A stretch of 64,000 bases of DNA. It comes from Hemicordylus capensis (taxonomy: Eukaryota; Chordata; Lepidosauria; Squamata; Cordylidae). The stretch lies in the NCBI RefSeq assembly GCF_027244095.1, contig NC_069662.1, forward strand, positions 10,008,501 through 10,072,500, written 5' to 3'. The position numbers and the translations under genes were made by a program. The notes below the pieces were generated by a model. That model searched no databases. It was given only the letters and a program-made list of their open reading frames with translations, and had not been told where the DNA came from. Below are positions 1 to 12,606 of the stretch, one piece after another. Position 1 is the first letter of the stretch; each line of letters begins with the position of its first letter.

Positions 1-512
1 AGCAGCACAGGCCCTTATCTCTCCACCTGTCAGCATTTGGGGACCTGGCGTGGGCACGGCACACACACCCAAAGTAGCACAGCCCAAATAGTACTAGACT
101 CAGCGGCAGCGACGGGCATACGTTCTAAAATGCAGTGTAAATATGTAAATAGTTGTATGTAAATAAACATGTAAATAATATTTTCTTTAAAACCCCATGT
201 TAAAATCAACCCCCAAAATTATGCAAAAGGGGAAAAAAGGTAACAAAGGGAGAACAAAACGATGAATGCTAAATGAATTGATTTTATTGAAAATGTTACC
301 AGAAATCATGTGTGGGGGGCTTGGTTTACATGGAGAAAATAATTTGATGATTTTTTATAATGAAACGAATGAATTATTATCATCTTATGTTCATCTTGAT
401 TGTGGTCACTGTTGATGTTGGCTGATGGCAAAAACCCAAAAACCATCAGAATAGCAATGAACTGGCTGCCAACACAACATATTGATTGATAACTATGCAG
501 GGGGGGAATTGG

Positions 513-558
<46 letters not shown>

Positions 559-2097
559 TGCTGGCTCAGTCTGTCTCTTCCTGTTGTGTGTCTGTCTGTC
601 TGTGTGGATGGATGCTTTCTGTGTAGTGTGCTGTCTTCTGTGTCTGTGCTGTGTGTCTGTCTACATGTTTTTTTCTTCCCCCCCTCCAACTCCCTCCCCC
701 CATGCCTCCCTCCATCCCTCCCCTCATCCTCCCCCCTTCCTCTTCACCACCCTCCATCCTCCCTTCCAGCCCACCACCAGCTCACCTGCCCCCAAACCCC
801 GGTCTGGCAGATGATGAGAATCTGGTCTCTCCCACCGAAGCACACACGTGATCACGTGTGTGCATAATATGTGGCTGACCAACTCTGAGCCGGACCCTCC
901 TCCCCCTTCAATCCCCTCTGCTACATCCCTCTCCCCCTCCCCTTTCCTCCCCCCTTCCCTCCCTCCCCCCTCCTAGCTAGCAGCGCACACATGCACACAC
1001 AAAACACCTGTGGTGGCAAACACCACCAGCACACATGCACTCACACTGGTGCCACCACCTGCCTTGGGCCTCTCCGTGTCCTTGAGCAAAATGTGGTGGT
1101 GGACCAGAGAAGCATTTCTTTCCAGCAAGGCAAAAGGCATGCACTCACACTGCACACACACGAAGAAGAGGTGAAGATGAGAAGAGACAACTTCTAGAAC
1201 CACCAGCAGCAGGTGATTGTTGTGTTGTGTTGCTTCCCAATGCCATTGTCCATGCTCAATGCTCAGTCTGCTGAAACTAAACTAACCATCATCCTCACAC
1301 GCAATTCAGCTCAGCTCAGCTCAGCTGCACAGCACTCACTAACTAGACACTACAGCTAGTGGTAGAAAGAAGAAGATGTCCTGGTGGATTTCAACTTTCA
1401 AATCTGTGCTTGGATTGCCTCGCCTCCTCCTCCTGCCTGTAATTGTGCCCTCCCCCCTTGCAGTTGCGTCGTGACGGGTTGATGTGCGTGCGCCGTCTAC
1501 TTAGCTCTCTCCTCCTCATGTTGGCTTGGCTTGCTAGGCACTGGCTGGCAGCAGCTGTTGGCTGTGTGCTAGGCTCAGGCTGTGGCGCACGTGACAGGAC
1601 TGGGAATGTTAGTGTAGCAGCAACACTGGTTGTGGTGGTAGCAGTAGTAGTTGTTGTTGTTGCTGGGCTGGTGGCTGCTGGCCTGTGCTGACTCTGCGCA
1701 CTTGGTCTGGTTTGGATGCAGATGCAGGGTGTGTGTGCATCATCCATGGGGAGCAGCAGAGCAGAGCAGAGCAGAGCAGAGCAGGTTGGCTGGCTTCTGT
1801 CTGTCGGGCCTAGTCAGTGGCAGGCACTGATGAGGCGGTGGAGGTGGTTTCTTTGGGCATCACATCACCCATCATGCAGAGCAGCAGGTCTGCTGCTCTG
1901 CTGCTCCACCTCCTGGTTCTTCTCTCTGTGTGTGCTGTTGTGCTTAGTGTGCTGCTCCAGCAGCAGCAGCAGTGGCCTTTTTGTTAGATCAGAGAGTTGG
2001 TGTTGTCTCATCTTAGTTGCTTGGATAGTGTCATCTTAGTGTCATCTTAGTTGCTTGGACAGGTGGTAGAAGGTAGGCATTAAGGTGGACTGACTGG
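1..2097. other. No recognisable gene; simple-sequence-rich DNA
   Basis: No exon-like or conserved coding segment was recognised. Open frames here are translations of CT-, CA- and GCA-rich low-complexity DNA. Visible structure: an AT-rich stretch at 120-300 with AATAAA-like words, a (GT)n run near 515-557, a CT-rich belt at 660-975, GCT/GTT-rich runs near 1620-1700, an AGCAG/AGAGC run at 1750-1785, and a short tandem of GTCATCTTAGTTGCTTGG around 2008-2058. It could be the 3' UTR or flank of a neighbouring gene outside the window, but nothing proves this. Confidence 0.5.
515..557. repeat. (GT)n microsatellite
   Basis: About 21 uninterrupted GT units. Confidence 0.95.
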
Positions 2098-3014
2098 GTG
2101 TCACGTGTTAGGGCGCCCAGAGAGAGGGGCAAAGAAGCTGGGGTGGCAATTGTTGGGTCGCCCCTAGCATTGTTGGTGGATTTCTTGAAAAGAAGAGAAA
2201 AAATCCCATTGGCTAGATTGGGGTTTTTTGGGGGGCAGCCGGACCCGCCTCTGTGGGGTGGCAGCACCCCCAAAGTAGGTCTGGGGCCATGGCAAAAATG
2301 GCCTCAGTCCCTCCCGCCAATCCCCGGAGAGATAGGAGTGATGGGTTTTTTTATTAGGATTTCCTAAGGCATTAAATAAATAACTGTCTCTCTATGTGGC
2401 TTTTATTACCTTTCACCCAGTGACACACATTCTTCTTTCCAATTAGATATTATTTAATGCCTTAAAAAATCTTAATAAAAAAAACCATCACTCCTATCTC
2501 TCCGGGGATTGCTGGGAGGGACTGAGGCCATTTTTGCCATGGCCCCTGACCCACTTTGGGGGTGCTGCCACCCCACAGAGGCGGGTCTGGGGCAGCCCCA
2601 AACCCCCATTCTAGCCAATGGGAAATTATTTTTCTTCAAAAATTCACCAATAATAGTAGGAGCAACCAATTGCCTTGGGATTGTTGGGGTGGAGGACACC
2701 CATGGGTGGCTACCACCCACCCCAGCATTTTGCCCCTAAGTGCTCCACATAGGGAGTTATGGGCAAAAATAAAAAATTTAAAAAAAATTGTAAAAAATCA
2801 GTGGAAGGTCCAATCGACTTGAAATTTGGGTGGCAGGTAGAACACAAGGTCCCTTTTAAAACCAGCCACTTTTTGAGCTCTGAACCAGTTCGGTTCAGAT
2901 CCGAACCGGACCGGGGGGTGGTTCGGGCAAAACCAAAACCGAACCAGCCCTGTCTGGTTTGGACCCGGTTCAGATCCGAACCGAACCGGGAGAACCGGTT
3001 TTATGCACATCCCT
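2098..3014. mobile_element. Foldback non-autonomous DNA element, left arm shortened
   Basis: The stretch at about 2143-2390 is repeated in inverted orientation at about 2455-2685. Shared landmarks include CATTGGCTAGA, CCGCCTCTGTGGGGTGGCAG and CGGAGAGATAGGAGTGATGG. An AT-rich loop is centred near 2425. The right side continues through GC-rich CCGAACCGG-type sequence and ends TGCACATCCCTA at 3003-3014, the terminal motif of the hAT-like foldback family seen elsewhere in the window (51624-52332, 60868-61536). No matching left terminus is visible, so the left arm seems truncated or recombined. It has no coding capacity. Confidence 0.6.
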
Positions 3015-5832
3015 ATTTGGAGGAATGTAAAAACCTACTAAATACTCTCACTGAAGTAGCTATCTACTGTAACCTCCTATCTGCAACATGAATTGGAACC
3101 TGTATCGACATTCACCAATGATGGTCTAATTACAACTAATACATTGGCTGGGGTTCAGCTCAGGACCTCTTCATTTTCAGCTGAGGCCAGCTGACTTGAA
3201 CTGGCCAATGAAGGCCTGAGGTTTTGATCTTGAAATGTTGCTGCCCTTAAATCAAAACTTGCAGTGGGAAACTTTGTTACGTATGTTAATAGTTTTCATA
3301 TACTATTGCTTCAAGAAACTTGGGTGGCCCAGGAATTGTCCCTGGAGAATTATGTTTCGTTCCCCTTGATAGCAACTAAGGGGAGCGCCAAAAGAGGTAG
3401 GCTGATAGGGGGCCTAGCTGTTTTTATAAAAAAAACTATTCGGGCTGGAATCCATTGTCTTCCATCTCTTGATCAACTTGCTATGGCAGTTGTGCTTCAG
3501 TTCCGGAAAGCTAGCTTATTAATAATCAATGTATACATTCCTCCCTTATATCAGCGAGAAAAAATTAAGAGTATCTGGTCTAAGGTGAAGATGTATATAA
3601 GAGAATGTCAAAATGCTTTCCCTATGGCTTATGTAATTGTCACTGCCGATTTTAATGCCAGGATAGGGCGTAATGATCTGAAGCTTTTTGATAAATATCA
3701 TCAGTGCCCAACTGACACTGAAGTGATTGCTCCCCTCCTACAATGACCATCTAAGGATATGGGTTGCAATTTTCAGGGATTTACTCTCAAGTTGACTTTT
3801 GATATATGGGGTCTTTTTATTCTTAATGGTGCTTCAGAGGATAATTATCCAGCAGAATATTCCCATTGGGAAGGCAGCAGACCCTCACTGATTTTAACGT
3901 CAACTAATTCGAGAAATACTAAGCCACACGCCAGATCTTCCCAAGTGTGGTTTGGTCGGAAATGTCATGGGGCAAAGATTGATCTTGTTAATTCTTATAA
4001 CTTATACAGGTGTAACTCTGAGCAGCTTACCTCTCAGGAACTAACTGAGGAAAAAATTCCTATAAAACTTGGCTTGCAAAGAAAAAAAGGGAAGCTAATA
4101 GGCTAAATTGGCAGTGGCTTATTTTTGCAGCACAGGCCAAGAACGCATCTTTGTTTTGGTCTTTAATAACATCCCATTCCACTTTCAGACCTTCTCCGCC
4201 ATCTTTTCTTATTTCTGCTGGGGAATGGATTGACTATTTCCTCACTATATATGCTAGGGAGGGATCGGTTTCAGTATCTACACAAATAGAAGAGGAGCTG
4301 GTTCCGAATACACTACCCAAATGGGCTCCAGTTATGTGTACAGAAATTCCTATGCTAGTTGATCAGTTTAGAACCGGAAAGGCGTCTGGCCCTAATAATC
4401 TACCCGTAGAAGCCATCAAGAATAACTTGGATTGGTGGCTATCTGTACTAGCTTCCCTTTTTAATTGACCAGATGCCTTCACCCCCAAATGATTGGAGAA
4501 TGGCGATTGTTATCCCCATATAGAAGAGAGGCAAAAGGCATTTGCCATCAAATTATCGTCCCATCAGTCTTCTCAATGTTATTGGTAAGATGTACGCATT
4601 TCATCTGCTTACCAAACTTCAAGACTGGATGGATGAAGAAAAGATATTAGCTGATGAGCAGCAGGTTTCAGGGCCAGTTATTCTACTATGGAACGAGCAT
4701 TAGTTTTACAGCATCTTCGATCTCAGTCTACTCTTTATGCTGCCTTTATTGATTTTTAAATCGGCTTTCAACTCAATATCACGAGATAAGTTGTGGGAGA
4801 GGTTAATAAATTCTACAACTGACCATCGTTTGATTCTTTTGATTTATAAGCTACATAGGAATTCATGTCTGAAGGTCTGCTGTAGTTCTGCTGGAAATCT
4901 TATTAAAGAAATCCCCACTTATCGGGGAGTAAGGCAAGGCTGAATTCTGGCTCCAGCTCTCTTCAATTATTATATCAATCCTAACGTAGCTCATATAGCT
5001 AATTTGTCTTTCCATCCACCAAACATGATCCTGGGGCTGGAAGCTGGTATTCCTAGAGTGGAGGCCCTGCTGTGGCTTTCCATGTTAAGCTACTGGCTGG
5101 AGTTACATTTCTTTCCTACAGGCCTTTTTCATCTTACCCTTATGGATGGTTTTAACTCCTGTTGGAAATCATCAATTTTATGTAAACTAAACCTTTATGG
5201 CTTTAGCTTAGATGTCCTGCTGAAGATGGGATTCGTTCATGCGAGATTGGCACTAAAACAACGGATCTACTACATGAAGGCACAAATTGATCGGTCTTTA
5301 ATCCCCAAAGAAGTTTTTTTGGGCTACAGCCCTATAACAACACACCTGCGAGTTATTTAGATAAACTTACAATTCCTAAATACCGTAGGATGTTCACGTT
5401 GGCTTGATTTAACGTATAACCTTTGGATGATTCAGAGGGCAGGTTTAGAAGGATTCCTAAAGATCAGAGACTGTACCTGTGTGATTCTGGAGATTCGGAA
5501 TCAATCTTTCACATTTTACTTCACTGTTCCCTTTACAGGGACTTTCTTCAATGTTTTATTGCTCTGCTATTGGTTGATTATCCAGGGCATGCAGACATAT
5601 TTATGTCAATTACTTGCTTTCTGATCAGAAGGATGAGAACGACTAATGTTGCAAAATTCTGTGTGGTGGCTAGGAAAGTTAGGCATCAGGTAATAGACCA
5701 GCTCATGTAACTTGGGGTTTATTTGTTATGCTGGGAAATTACACCAACTACTGTAACCATTGTTGATTATTATTTGTACATATATTGTGAATTCTGGCCT
5801 GTGACCATAAATAAACTTGACTGACTGACTGA
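3015..5832 (+). mobile_element. Degraded non-LTR retrotransposon (LINE) with AP-endonuclease and RT remains
   Basis: Remains of one LINE polyprotein appear in order on the plus strand. An apurinic endonuclease-like domain at about 3235-3745 shows LLLQETW, GGLAVFIKK, INVYIPP and TADFNAR. Reverse transcriptase remains at about 4300-5010 show a DFKSAFNSISRDKLW-like segment at about 4755-4800 and TYRGVRQG at 4917-4943. A C-terminal cysteine/histidine segment at about 5430-5710 shows LCDSGDSESIFHILLHC. The reading frame is interrupted by several stops and shifts, so it is inactive. The 3' end is CATAAATAAACTTGACTGACTGACTGA. Endonuclease upstream of RT rules out R2/R4-type elements; I cannot assign the clade. 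The exact 5' end is uncertain. Confidence 0.75.
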
Positions 5833-6887
5833 ATTACATTAGAAATAGTTTAAAGGAGCAAATCTTAAGAGCTTTAAACACATTAAAGAGTTCATTAGGC
5901 ATCTCACCACTCCTGCTGAATCAGTCTACCAGTCTCAGCAAAACAGTCTCAGCAATACAAAAGATCAAACTTAAAATTGGAGATTCAATGAAAAGAATTA
6001 AAAGAATAACCAAAAACTATAGCTGGGGATGTAGCTACAGAAAATAAAGGCATGAAAAATCAACAGAGGTATAGCCAGAGCGTGAAGCCCAAAGCTATGA
6101 ACAAGTAAAAGAAGGAGGGGGAAGGTTAGAGTGGAGGAAAAATTCTAATTCTAATTTGTGATCCTAAATTTGATCATCTCATGTGGAATGTCCTTCTCTC
6201 CCAAAAGGATGACTTGGAGTACTTGCTAAGTGTTGATAAGCCACATCTAACTACAAGATACCACCCTTTTGGATTAGAAAGACATCATCTTAGAATGATT
6301 AGATATTGATCAATATTGCCTATGTGCAAGAACTATGAATTACTGACTTTCATAGTTGTATATTTGGATTAATTTACTTCCCCAGTCAGTTGACCATTAT
6401 CTAATGACCAGTGCTCAGCAGAAAAAGCCCTTCCATGTTCTTGCAATTTTTTTTGAGTAGAAAATAAGCGATTAACTGGTACTTGATTTGCATAAATGAC
6501 ATATACCCATCGAAATTCATCTAACTGACCTAAAGCCAAGCTAGTGTCCCAGTTCTCTGCAAAGAGCCAGCAAAGCAAATTTGCCAATTGTCAGCTTAGA
6601 AACAGATCTGGACCAAAGTTCAGATATGGATTCTTGATTCCATACGCATAGAAACCCCTTGTGTAATAAAATACATTACTTATGTAATAAGATATATGCG
6701 GGGGGAAATGCAAGCCCCAATTCTCCTTCACCAGCATGCATCAATAGATTTTGTGACATCTGAAACAAATAGGAAGGGAAATACAGCAACTTCCTGCCCT
6801 TATGGGATAGGATTATTCATTCTAAAGTATGCTATAAGCTGCAAACGAGCCTTTCAGGAAGAGTGGGATATATATGCAATAATCAAT

Positions 6888-6919
<32 letters not shown>

Positions 6920-7067
6920 AAGAAAATATAAACTTGGTTCTGAAAGAGTGTAAGCAAAAGACAACAGTCTCAGAAGATGTGGTGATGCTGATGCAACTTA
7001 GGACACCATAATAACTCATACAGTAATCAATCAGTAAAGAATATCTGCCTTCCATGTGAAATATTAC
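5833..7067. other. Spacer where V2R exons 4-6 of locus A would be expected; none seen
   Basis: AT-rich DNA with a (GAAA)n run at about 6888-6922. No V2R exon 4 (FNNSAGE...INWV), exon 5 (CCYDC) or exon 6 motif was found on the minus strand. A 72-codon open frame at 6369-6587 (minus) resembles nothing I recognise. The locus A reading frame stays open past the exon 3 donor into this region only by chance. Confidence 0.5.
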
Positions 7068-7919
7068 CTGAATGTATTGTGGCATAGCAGGCTTCTGATT
7101 TTCTCTGCCCACCATTGGTCCCTCTTTGGTATGGGTGTAATACAAGGCATGTAAAGCGTGTGCCACAGCAAGGACGGCATTGTAGATGCTGTAGCTTTGA
7201 GAAGTCATGTCCATTTCAAAGAAAGGCCCAGGAAGGTTCTCCAGTTTCTCCTCTCCAGTACAGTGACCCTTGGATTCTTTACTCACACCAATATCTGGAA
7301 AGAAACAGTTGAATGCCTGTTCCCAGAATGTCATGATGAAGCCATCTCCATCAGAGTGGGGATTCAGGCTCTGAAGGAAACTTGGGAATTCTTGGACTTC
7401 ATTGGAGTGAATTGCAAAGGATAAGGTGCCATGGAAAGCTTGTATGTTCAGGTCTCTGTGAAGTACAGTTGATGAAAAATCCCAGTCAGCTGTCATGACC
7501 CATACCTTGCTTATAGGCGTTAAAGCATTTGATTCTGCCATATTCACCAAAAACTGCAGATCAAATGTAGCTTCATCAGCATTCACAACACATACGTTGA
7601 CCCTTGTTTGAATTAGAAAAATTGTCAAATCTTCTAAGTCTTCCATCAAATCATCAAATTCTGCAATGTTTTTCTCTGTAGGCATTGTTGCTGTGAAAGC
7701 AATGCAGATACCATTTTTAGAAAACATCTGTTCCAAAGTCTGCACAAACTCTTGTCCTTTAGGATCATTCTTTGCAATAATCCCAACCCACTTCCATTGG
7801 AAGAACAGCAGAAGCTGGACAATCCCATTGTACTGAAGTGCTTCGTTGGGAACCATCCGGTACAAGGAAGAGAGCTGAGTTTTATCACTAATTGCTGGAG
7901 TAAGTAAGGAATAAGTAAC
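7068..7919 (-). CDS. V2R locus A exon 3 (ligand-binding domain)
   Basis: An open 852-bp exon (284 codons) starts after the acceptor TTCTTTCTCAG (AG at 7920-7921) and ends at CAG before the donor GTAATA (7066-7067). It encodes the main part of the Venus-flytrap (ANF-receptor-like) domain of a V2R. Diagnostic segments are TYSLLTPAISDKT at the start, [62 protein letters not shown] and [17 protein letters not shown]. It is three bases shorter than the 855-bp exon 3 of loci C and D and clearly diverged from both. Confidence 0.92.
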
Positions 7920-8513
7920 CTGAGAAAGAATAAGTGAATGATTATTATTGGAGAAGAGAGCATTTGGATGGCCCAACACATGTTTGGTTATAATTCCATT
8001 TCAGTCTATTCCTTTTGTATCCCGTTCGTTCTCTGGGGAAGTCAGTTTCTTCCATTTATCTCTCTAGGGATAGGCAAGCTCCTAAATGCTTACCCTGAAA
8101 AATGACTTCCACCTTTTAACTGTCCAGGCCAAATGCTAGGAACTCCTCAGAGGGTTTTGTGAGCATCCTACATGAACTCTTGGTGGGGTGCAGTTGCTCA
8201 ACAGCCATCCCTGTGCATCTCCCTTCCCATTTCATTAAAAACAACAACACAGTTTCACCTCAGGAAGGGAAGTCAGTAGCAGCCAATGGAGCATCGTGAT
8301 GACCATGGGAGAGGCCTGATTGGCCTTTCTAGAGTGAAGTTACCCTCAAAGCATGATCTTTGACCTGTTGGGCAACACTGATATTTGCTGGAGCATTATT
8401 CAATCTTTCACCCCTTATCTTTTACCCAGGTAGAAGGTTCCCTCCGCCCATGGAGGGAGAGTGGGAAAGTGTAGCAGGTGGCTGAGGCCAAGTTGAATCA
8501 CAAGCCAACAAGG

Positions 8514-8660
8514 TTTGCCCAGATCTCTGTGAAAAGCTACTGATGAGAAATCCCAACTAGTGATCATAATCTAAACTATGGGCATTGTAGCATCCATTTC
8601 TACCAGATCCTGCAAAAACTGTTACTCTTTCAGCTTTCATGACACATATATGTCATCTGT
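8514..8660 (-). pseudogene. Decayed fragment of a second V2R exon 3
   Basis: Plus-strand words CAGATCTCTGTGAAAAGC, GATGAGAAATCCCA, GGGCATTGTAGCA and TGCAAAAACTGTTACT align in the same order with 7450-7600 of the intact exon 3 of locus A (CAGGTCTCTGTGAAGTAC, GATGAAAAATCCCA and so on). Several indels and substitutions destroy the frame. The fragment corresponds to the middle of exon 3, around the KVWVMTA region. It lies in intron 2 of locus A on the same strand, so it is either the remnant of a duplicated exon or of another V2R gene merged into this locus. Confidence 0.75.
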
Positions 8661-9300
8661 CTAACTTTTTAAAAAAAAGGTTATATTGAGCTTTAGTTCA
8701 CATTAGGGCTGTGCAACTTCAGATCAAGAAATTTGGAAGATTCCCAATATGAACCATTTCAAAGGAGTTTAGAGAATCTCTTAATCCAAACCCAGGGAGT
8801 TCATTTTAGTTTAGGCATCTCTGACCTGCTTCAGAAAAAATCAAAGTTTTCTGCATCTCCAAATGGCAGCAAGAGTTTGCTCTCTCTTTTTCTTTTTGTG
8901 ATAGCCACTGAGGGAAGAAACCCAACCATCTTTCCTCTATCTGCCCACCTGCCTGCCTGCCCATGCATATTGTTGGGATTTATGTGTATATACATTGTCT
9001 TTGTTCTTGACACTGATGTATTATATGCATGTCTGTGTACTGTATAGGTTTTCAGTAGAGTTTAGAATGTCCGTCACAATCATCAGTTCTGTAGAGTGAT
9101 TGGTCAGATTGTATTTCATACTGGATACTTGAGACTGTTGTCGCTTTGTTAAAATGGACCTTCAATCAGCATTGGACTGTGGTTTATGACTTGGTTAAAG
9201 TTAAAAAATACACTTTAGTAACTTTGTTCAATTAGTTCTCTTTTTAGTGGGTTGTGCCAAGCCTTTTCCTGCCATGTGTTTCAGCCCTCTTTGGAAGAGA

Positions 9301-9484
9301 ACATCATAAGAACATGAGAACAGAAGAAGAGCCTTGCTGGATAAGGCCCAAGGCCCATCTAGTCCAGCATCCTGTTTCACACAGTGGCCCACCAGATGCC
9401 CCTGGAAGCCTATAGGCAGGAGTTGAGGGCATGCCCTCTTCCTGCTGTTACTCCCCTGCAACTGGTACTCAGAGGCATCCTGCC
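9301..9484. mobile_element. SINE-like repeat fragment in intron 2 of locus A
   Basis: Contains ATAAGAACATGAGAACAG, CCATCTAGTCCAGCATCCTG and CACAGTGGCCCACCAGATGC, a sequence type I know as dispersed in reptile genomes. It has no coding content. The family name is not assigned. Confidence 0.6.
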
Positions 9485-9587
9485 ATCCGTCCGGCAGCTT
9501 TGGGGGAGCTGTTACTCTTGTGGTGCGGAATGGAATTCAGGGGCTATTCATGGTGAATTGGGACATTTGGAATATTTGTCATCTTAC

Positions 9588-9879
9588 CTGTGGAATCTTG
9601 TAGATTCCTAGAATTATGGCCATGTGGAGGGAGATCTCAGAATTAATGCCCCCAATGACAGTGACTGGATTCTTCTGGAAGTCACAAAGGTAGTTGAGAA
9701 CAATCCTATTCTGACTGAAGAGAAGGTTCAAGGTGTTCTTATAAGTCATTTTTGCATTGAAGTGGCTGTCATAGATGTGGAACCCCAAAGTGATGTTGGG
9801 TAAAATCTTGGGGTTCTCATTGATCTCCTTCACTGCAAATACTAAGGACAGAGTATGCTGATAGTTCTTTGGCATAGTA
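9588..9879 (-). CDS. V2R locus A exon 2
   Basis: A 292-bp exon, exactly the length of exon 2 in loci C and D. Acceptor TTTTCTTTTAG (AG at 9880-9881), donor CAG|GTAAGAT (GT at 9586-9587). It encodes the N-terminal lobe of the ligand-binding domain: [44 protein letters not shown] and IYKIPQ. The frame is fully open. The acceptor's pyrimidine tract is a TTTTC microsatellite (9881-9905 in complement). Confidence 0.93.
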
Positions 9880-10162
9880 CTAAAAGAAAAGAAAAGAAAA
9901 GAAAAACCAAATTGAAATATATATTAGATAGATGTTATTTCCTTCTTGAATTCCTTCCCACTATGTATGGCTCTTGCAGAGCAATTTGATTCAGAACCTC
10001 TTGTAGTGTGCATCATATCCAGGGTCATATTAAATCTATCCCTATCTATGGGGAGGGTATACTGGCTTCACAACCATGCATGAATTAGGTGTAATGTTTT
10101 AAACTGGGGGGAAAATAGGTAACTCTTTAGTCAATATATATATCAGATGCTTTTCTTTCCAG

Positions 10163-10310
10163 AAGACAAGAAGAACTACCTCAAAGGGTTGTTGTGAGGA
10201 TAAATATAACCATGTACACCACACTGAGTTCCTCAGAGGAAAAGCAGGATATAAATGTAAGTAAATGAATAAATGAATGGATGAATGAATGGATAAAATA
10301 GACAGTTGGA
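10163..10310 (+). mobile_element. 3' half of a Sauria-like tRNA SINE
   Basis: CTACCTCAAAGGGTTGTTGTGAGGATAAA followed by AGCAGGATATAAATGTAAGTAAATGAATAAATG matches the 3' body and tail of the more complete copy at 22282-22512. The tRNA-like head is missing. Confidence 0.7.
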
Positions 10311-10675
10311 ACTTAGGGAAGTGTGAACCCTGTTTCTTTTATTTCCATGTTTACTTCCACACTTCTGCCAGTACTAAAAAGGACAGAAGTACACAAGAGG
10401 AAACAGAGAAGGGGGACTGAATTTATCAGATTGCTTTCTAGTGAGCCAAACCATTAGATTGCTGAGTTCAGTACTGCCTATGTTGAATGGCAGTAGCTGG
10501 TGGGCTTTTCTAGTCTCATCTGCAGCTTACAGAATTTCAACCTGGGCATTTCTGCATGCAAAGCACTTGCACAAATTCCAAAGCAGTGCTGTGAAAGAAA
10601 CAGATGCATGAGAAAGAAAAGGAGCAAGACAAATTAAGATACCCTGGAGGAGAGTAACTGGCTCAAACTGCACAC

Positions 10676-11460
10676 AGTGAGGCTATTCCTACAATTAGGT
10701 GAAATCGGGCTAGGAGAGCCTAGCCCAATTTTGCCTGACCGTGAGAACCACCAGGCGAGCCTGGTGGCCTCCAGACAGCTAATCTGCTCCAGTAACCCTC
10801 CCCTTACACTGGGTTTGTGGAGCGAGCACTCTGAAAACCCAGTTTTTCTGCTTGTGAGTTGCTGTGGCACAGCTACTCCTGAGGAGACACCTGACTGGGA
10901 GGCTGAAAAGAAGCCTACCACCTTGGGCTTCTCTCCAGCATGCCCTGCACACTCACATAGGGCATGCTGGAACTTCTGGGGACTGCGTGTCCACTGATCC
11001 TTTCAGCCACCACTGGCTCCATAATGGAGCCAGCAGTCATGTGGGCAGTCGATCTGGCCACCCAGGGCTGCTGCATTCATGAGCATTTGAACTCTTTCCG
11101 AATGCAAGTTGTACTAGAGTGCACTTGTACAAACACTGCAATTGTGTGAGGGAGCTGCATGATCCCATGGCCATTATCAATGGCCATGGAATCACACAAC
11201 CTATTTGCATGATCTTGGTGTTCAGCCAAGCTGGCACAACTTGCATTTGGAAGATGCAGAAACATTCACAATGCGCATACACCTACAGAGCTCTGTATGT
11301 GAGATATTGAGGCTATTCACATTTGAGTGCAAAACTGGGCTAAGGGAGCCCAGCCTGGTTTTGCACATGCATGTGATCCACTGGAATGGGCCCCATCCTG
11401 GTGGCTCCACTGTGGCAAACCTGCCTAAATAGCCACCTTACAAAACAAGGTTAAGGGAGC
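10676..11460. mobile_element. GAGGCTATTC-type short DNA elements (two or more copies)
   Basis: Left ends TGAGGCTATTCCTACAATTAG (about 10679) and TTGAGGCTATTCACATTTGAG (about 11309) are each followed by a GGGCTAggAGcCTAGCCC-like short inverted repeat. The same ends and core recur at 36786-37745, 45600-45970, 47037-47776 and 48045-48425. The copies have no coding capacity and look like a non-autonomous DNA transposon family. Open frames inside are incidental. Confidence 0.55.
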
Positions 11461-11584
11461 AGGAGCTTTGAGGCTAACTGCAGGGAGAGCGGGTTTAGCC
11501 CACACTCCTCGCAGGCAAGAAGCCGCTCATATCTGGGTGACCAGATAAGCAACCCCAAGGTGTTCTGAGCATAGAATTGTAATT

Positions 11585-11830
11585 GGAGTGGATTCGTGGT
11601 TTGTCACTGAAAATCATATGCTACCAGAGAATCTACACTCAGAACACCTCAGAGACAACAAAACCCTGTTCACCATGGGTTAGCAACCCATGGAAGTGGT
11701 TGGCACCCTATGTGCACTACACTACCACTCACTCTGCCCCCCCAGGGGCCCCCAAGTGCAGTTACGGGGCTGCTGAAACCCCCATTATTCCCTATGGGGA
11801 AAAAAAAAATCTTAAAGACGCATAAACTTC
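11585..11830. repeat. Dispersed repeat also present at 32577-33015
   Basis: Shared words with the second site: ATGCTACCAGAGAATCTACACTCAGAACACCTC, GGGTTAGCAACCCATGG and TTCCCTATGGG. GGGTTAGCAACCC is itself a short palindrome. No proteins. The family is unknown to me. Confidence 0.6.
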
Positions 11831-12549
11831 AACAATTCACTAAAATATCAGCCCTTTGCCCAATTGGAATCTGGGTGGCAGCAGGCACCCATTGGAGCAC
11901 TACCACCTGACTCACTCTTCTGCCCCCCAAACCCCCTTTCTTCCCCGAACCTACCCCAAATAATATCAACATCACACATCAACAACAACAGCAGAGCTTT
12001 GCAAAGAACCAGGCAGGTTTCCAAAGGTCACTCACATCCACATCCCCCCCCCGAACTGCAATTGATCTACACACAACAGTGTGAAACAACAACAATGAAA
12101 TGCACACTGCCCCACGTGTCCCCTTCCAATACAGGGTAATGGCAGCAGCCAGCAAAAAGCAATTGAGCAAGTGTGATATCACAGATGCAGCAGACACAGA
12201 TGCAGGGCCAACAACAGCATCAATGTGCCCTGCCCTCCCTCCCCCAAGCATTTTTCATCCACAAGCAAGAGACACAGCTACATCTGGCATCTGGCCATAA
12301 AAGCGTGTTAATAAGGAAAGTTGCAAAACAGCATTCTGCAAGTGGAACAGCAAGGTCTGGCCACCCTCCCACCTACACAGGTAAAAGATTGATGATGACG
12401 ACAGCAAGGTCACACAGTTTTTTGGCACATTTCTTTTACATTTCTGCAACAGCAGCACTACCTATTGAGTAGATGAAAGCAATCTAGTTTGAATTTTGAT
12501 GCTGCTGCTAGATGTCACACACAATATGACCCAATCTTCATTGCAAAGA

Positions 12550-12606
<57 letters not shown>

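Noticed and set aside
1391-1747. A threonine/alanine-rich minus-strand frame of 118 codons
   Set aside because: A simple-sequence translation with no conserved motif, splice context or homology I can name.
6369-6587. A 72-codon minus-strand frame, tested as exon 4 of V2R locus A
   Set aside because: No FNNSAGE, INWV or WPSRFNQ motif and no matching 228-bp frame; no other family recognised.
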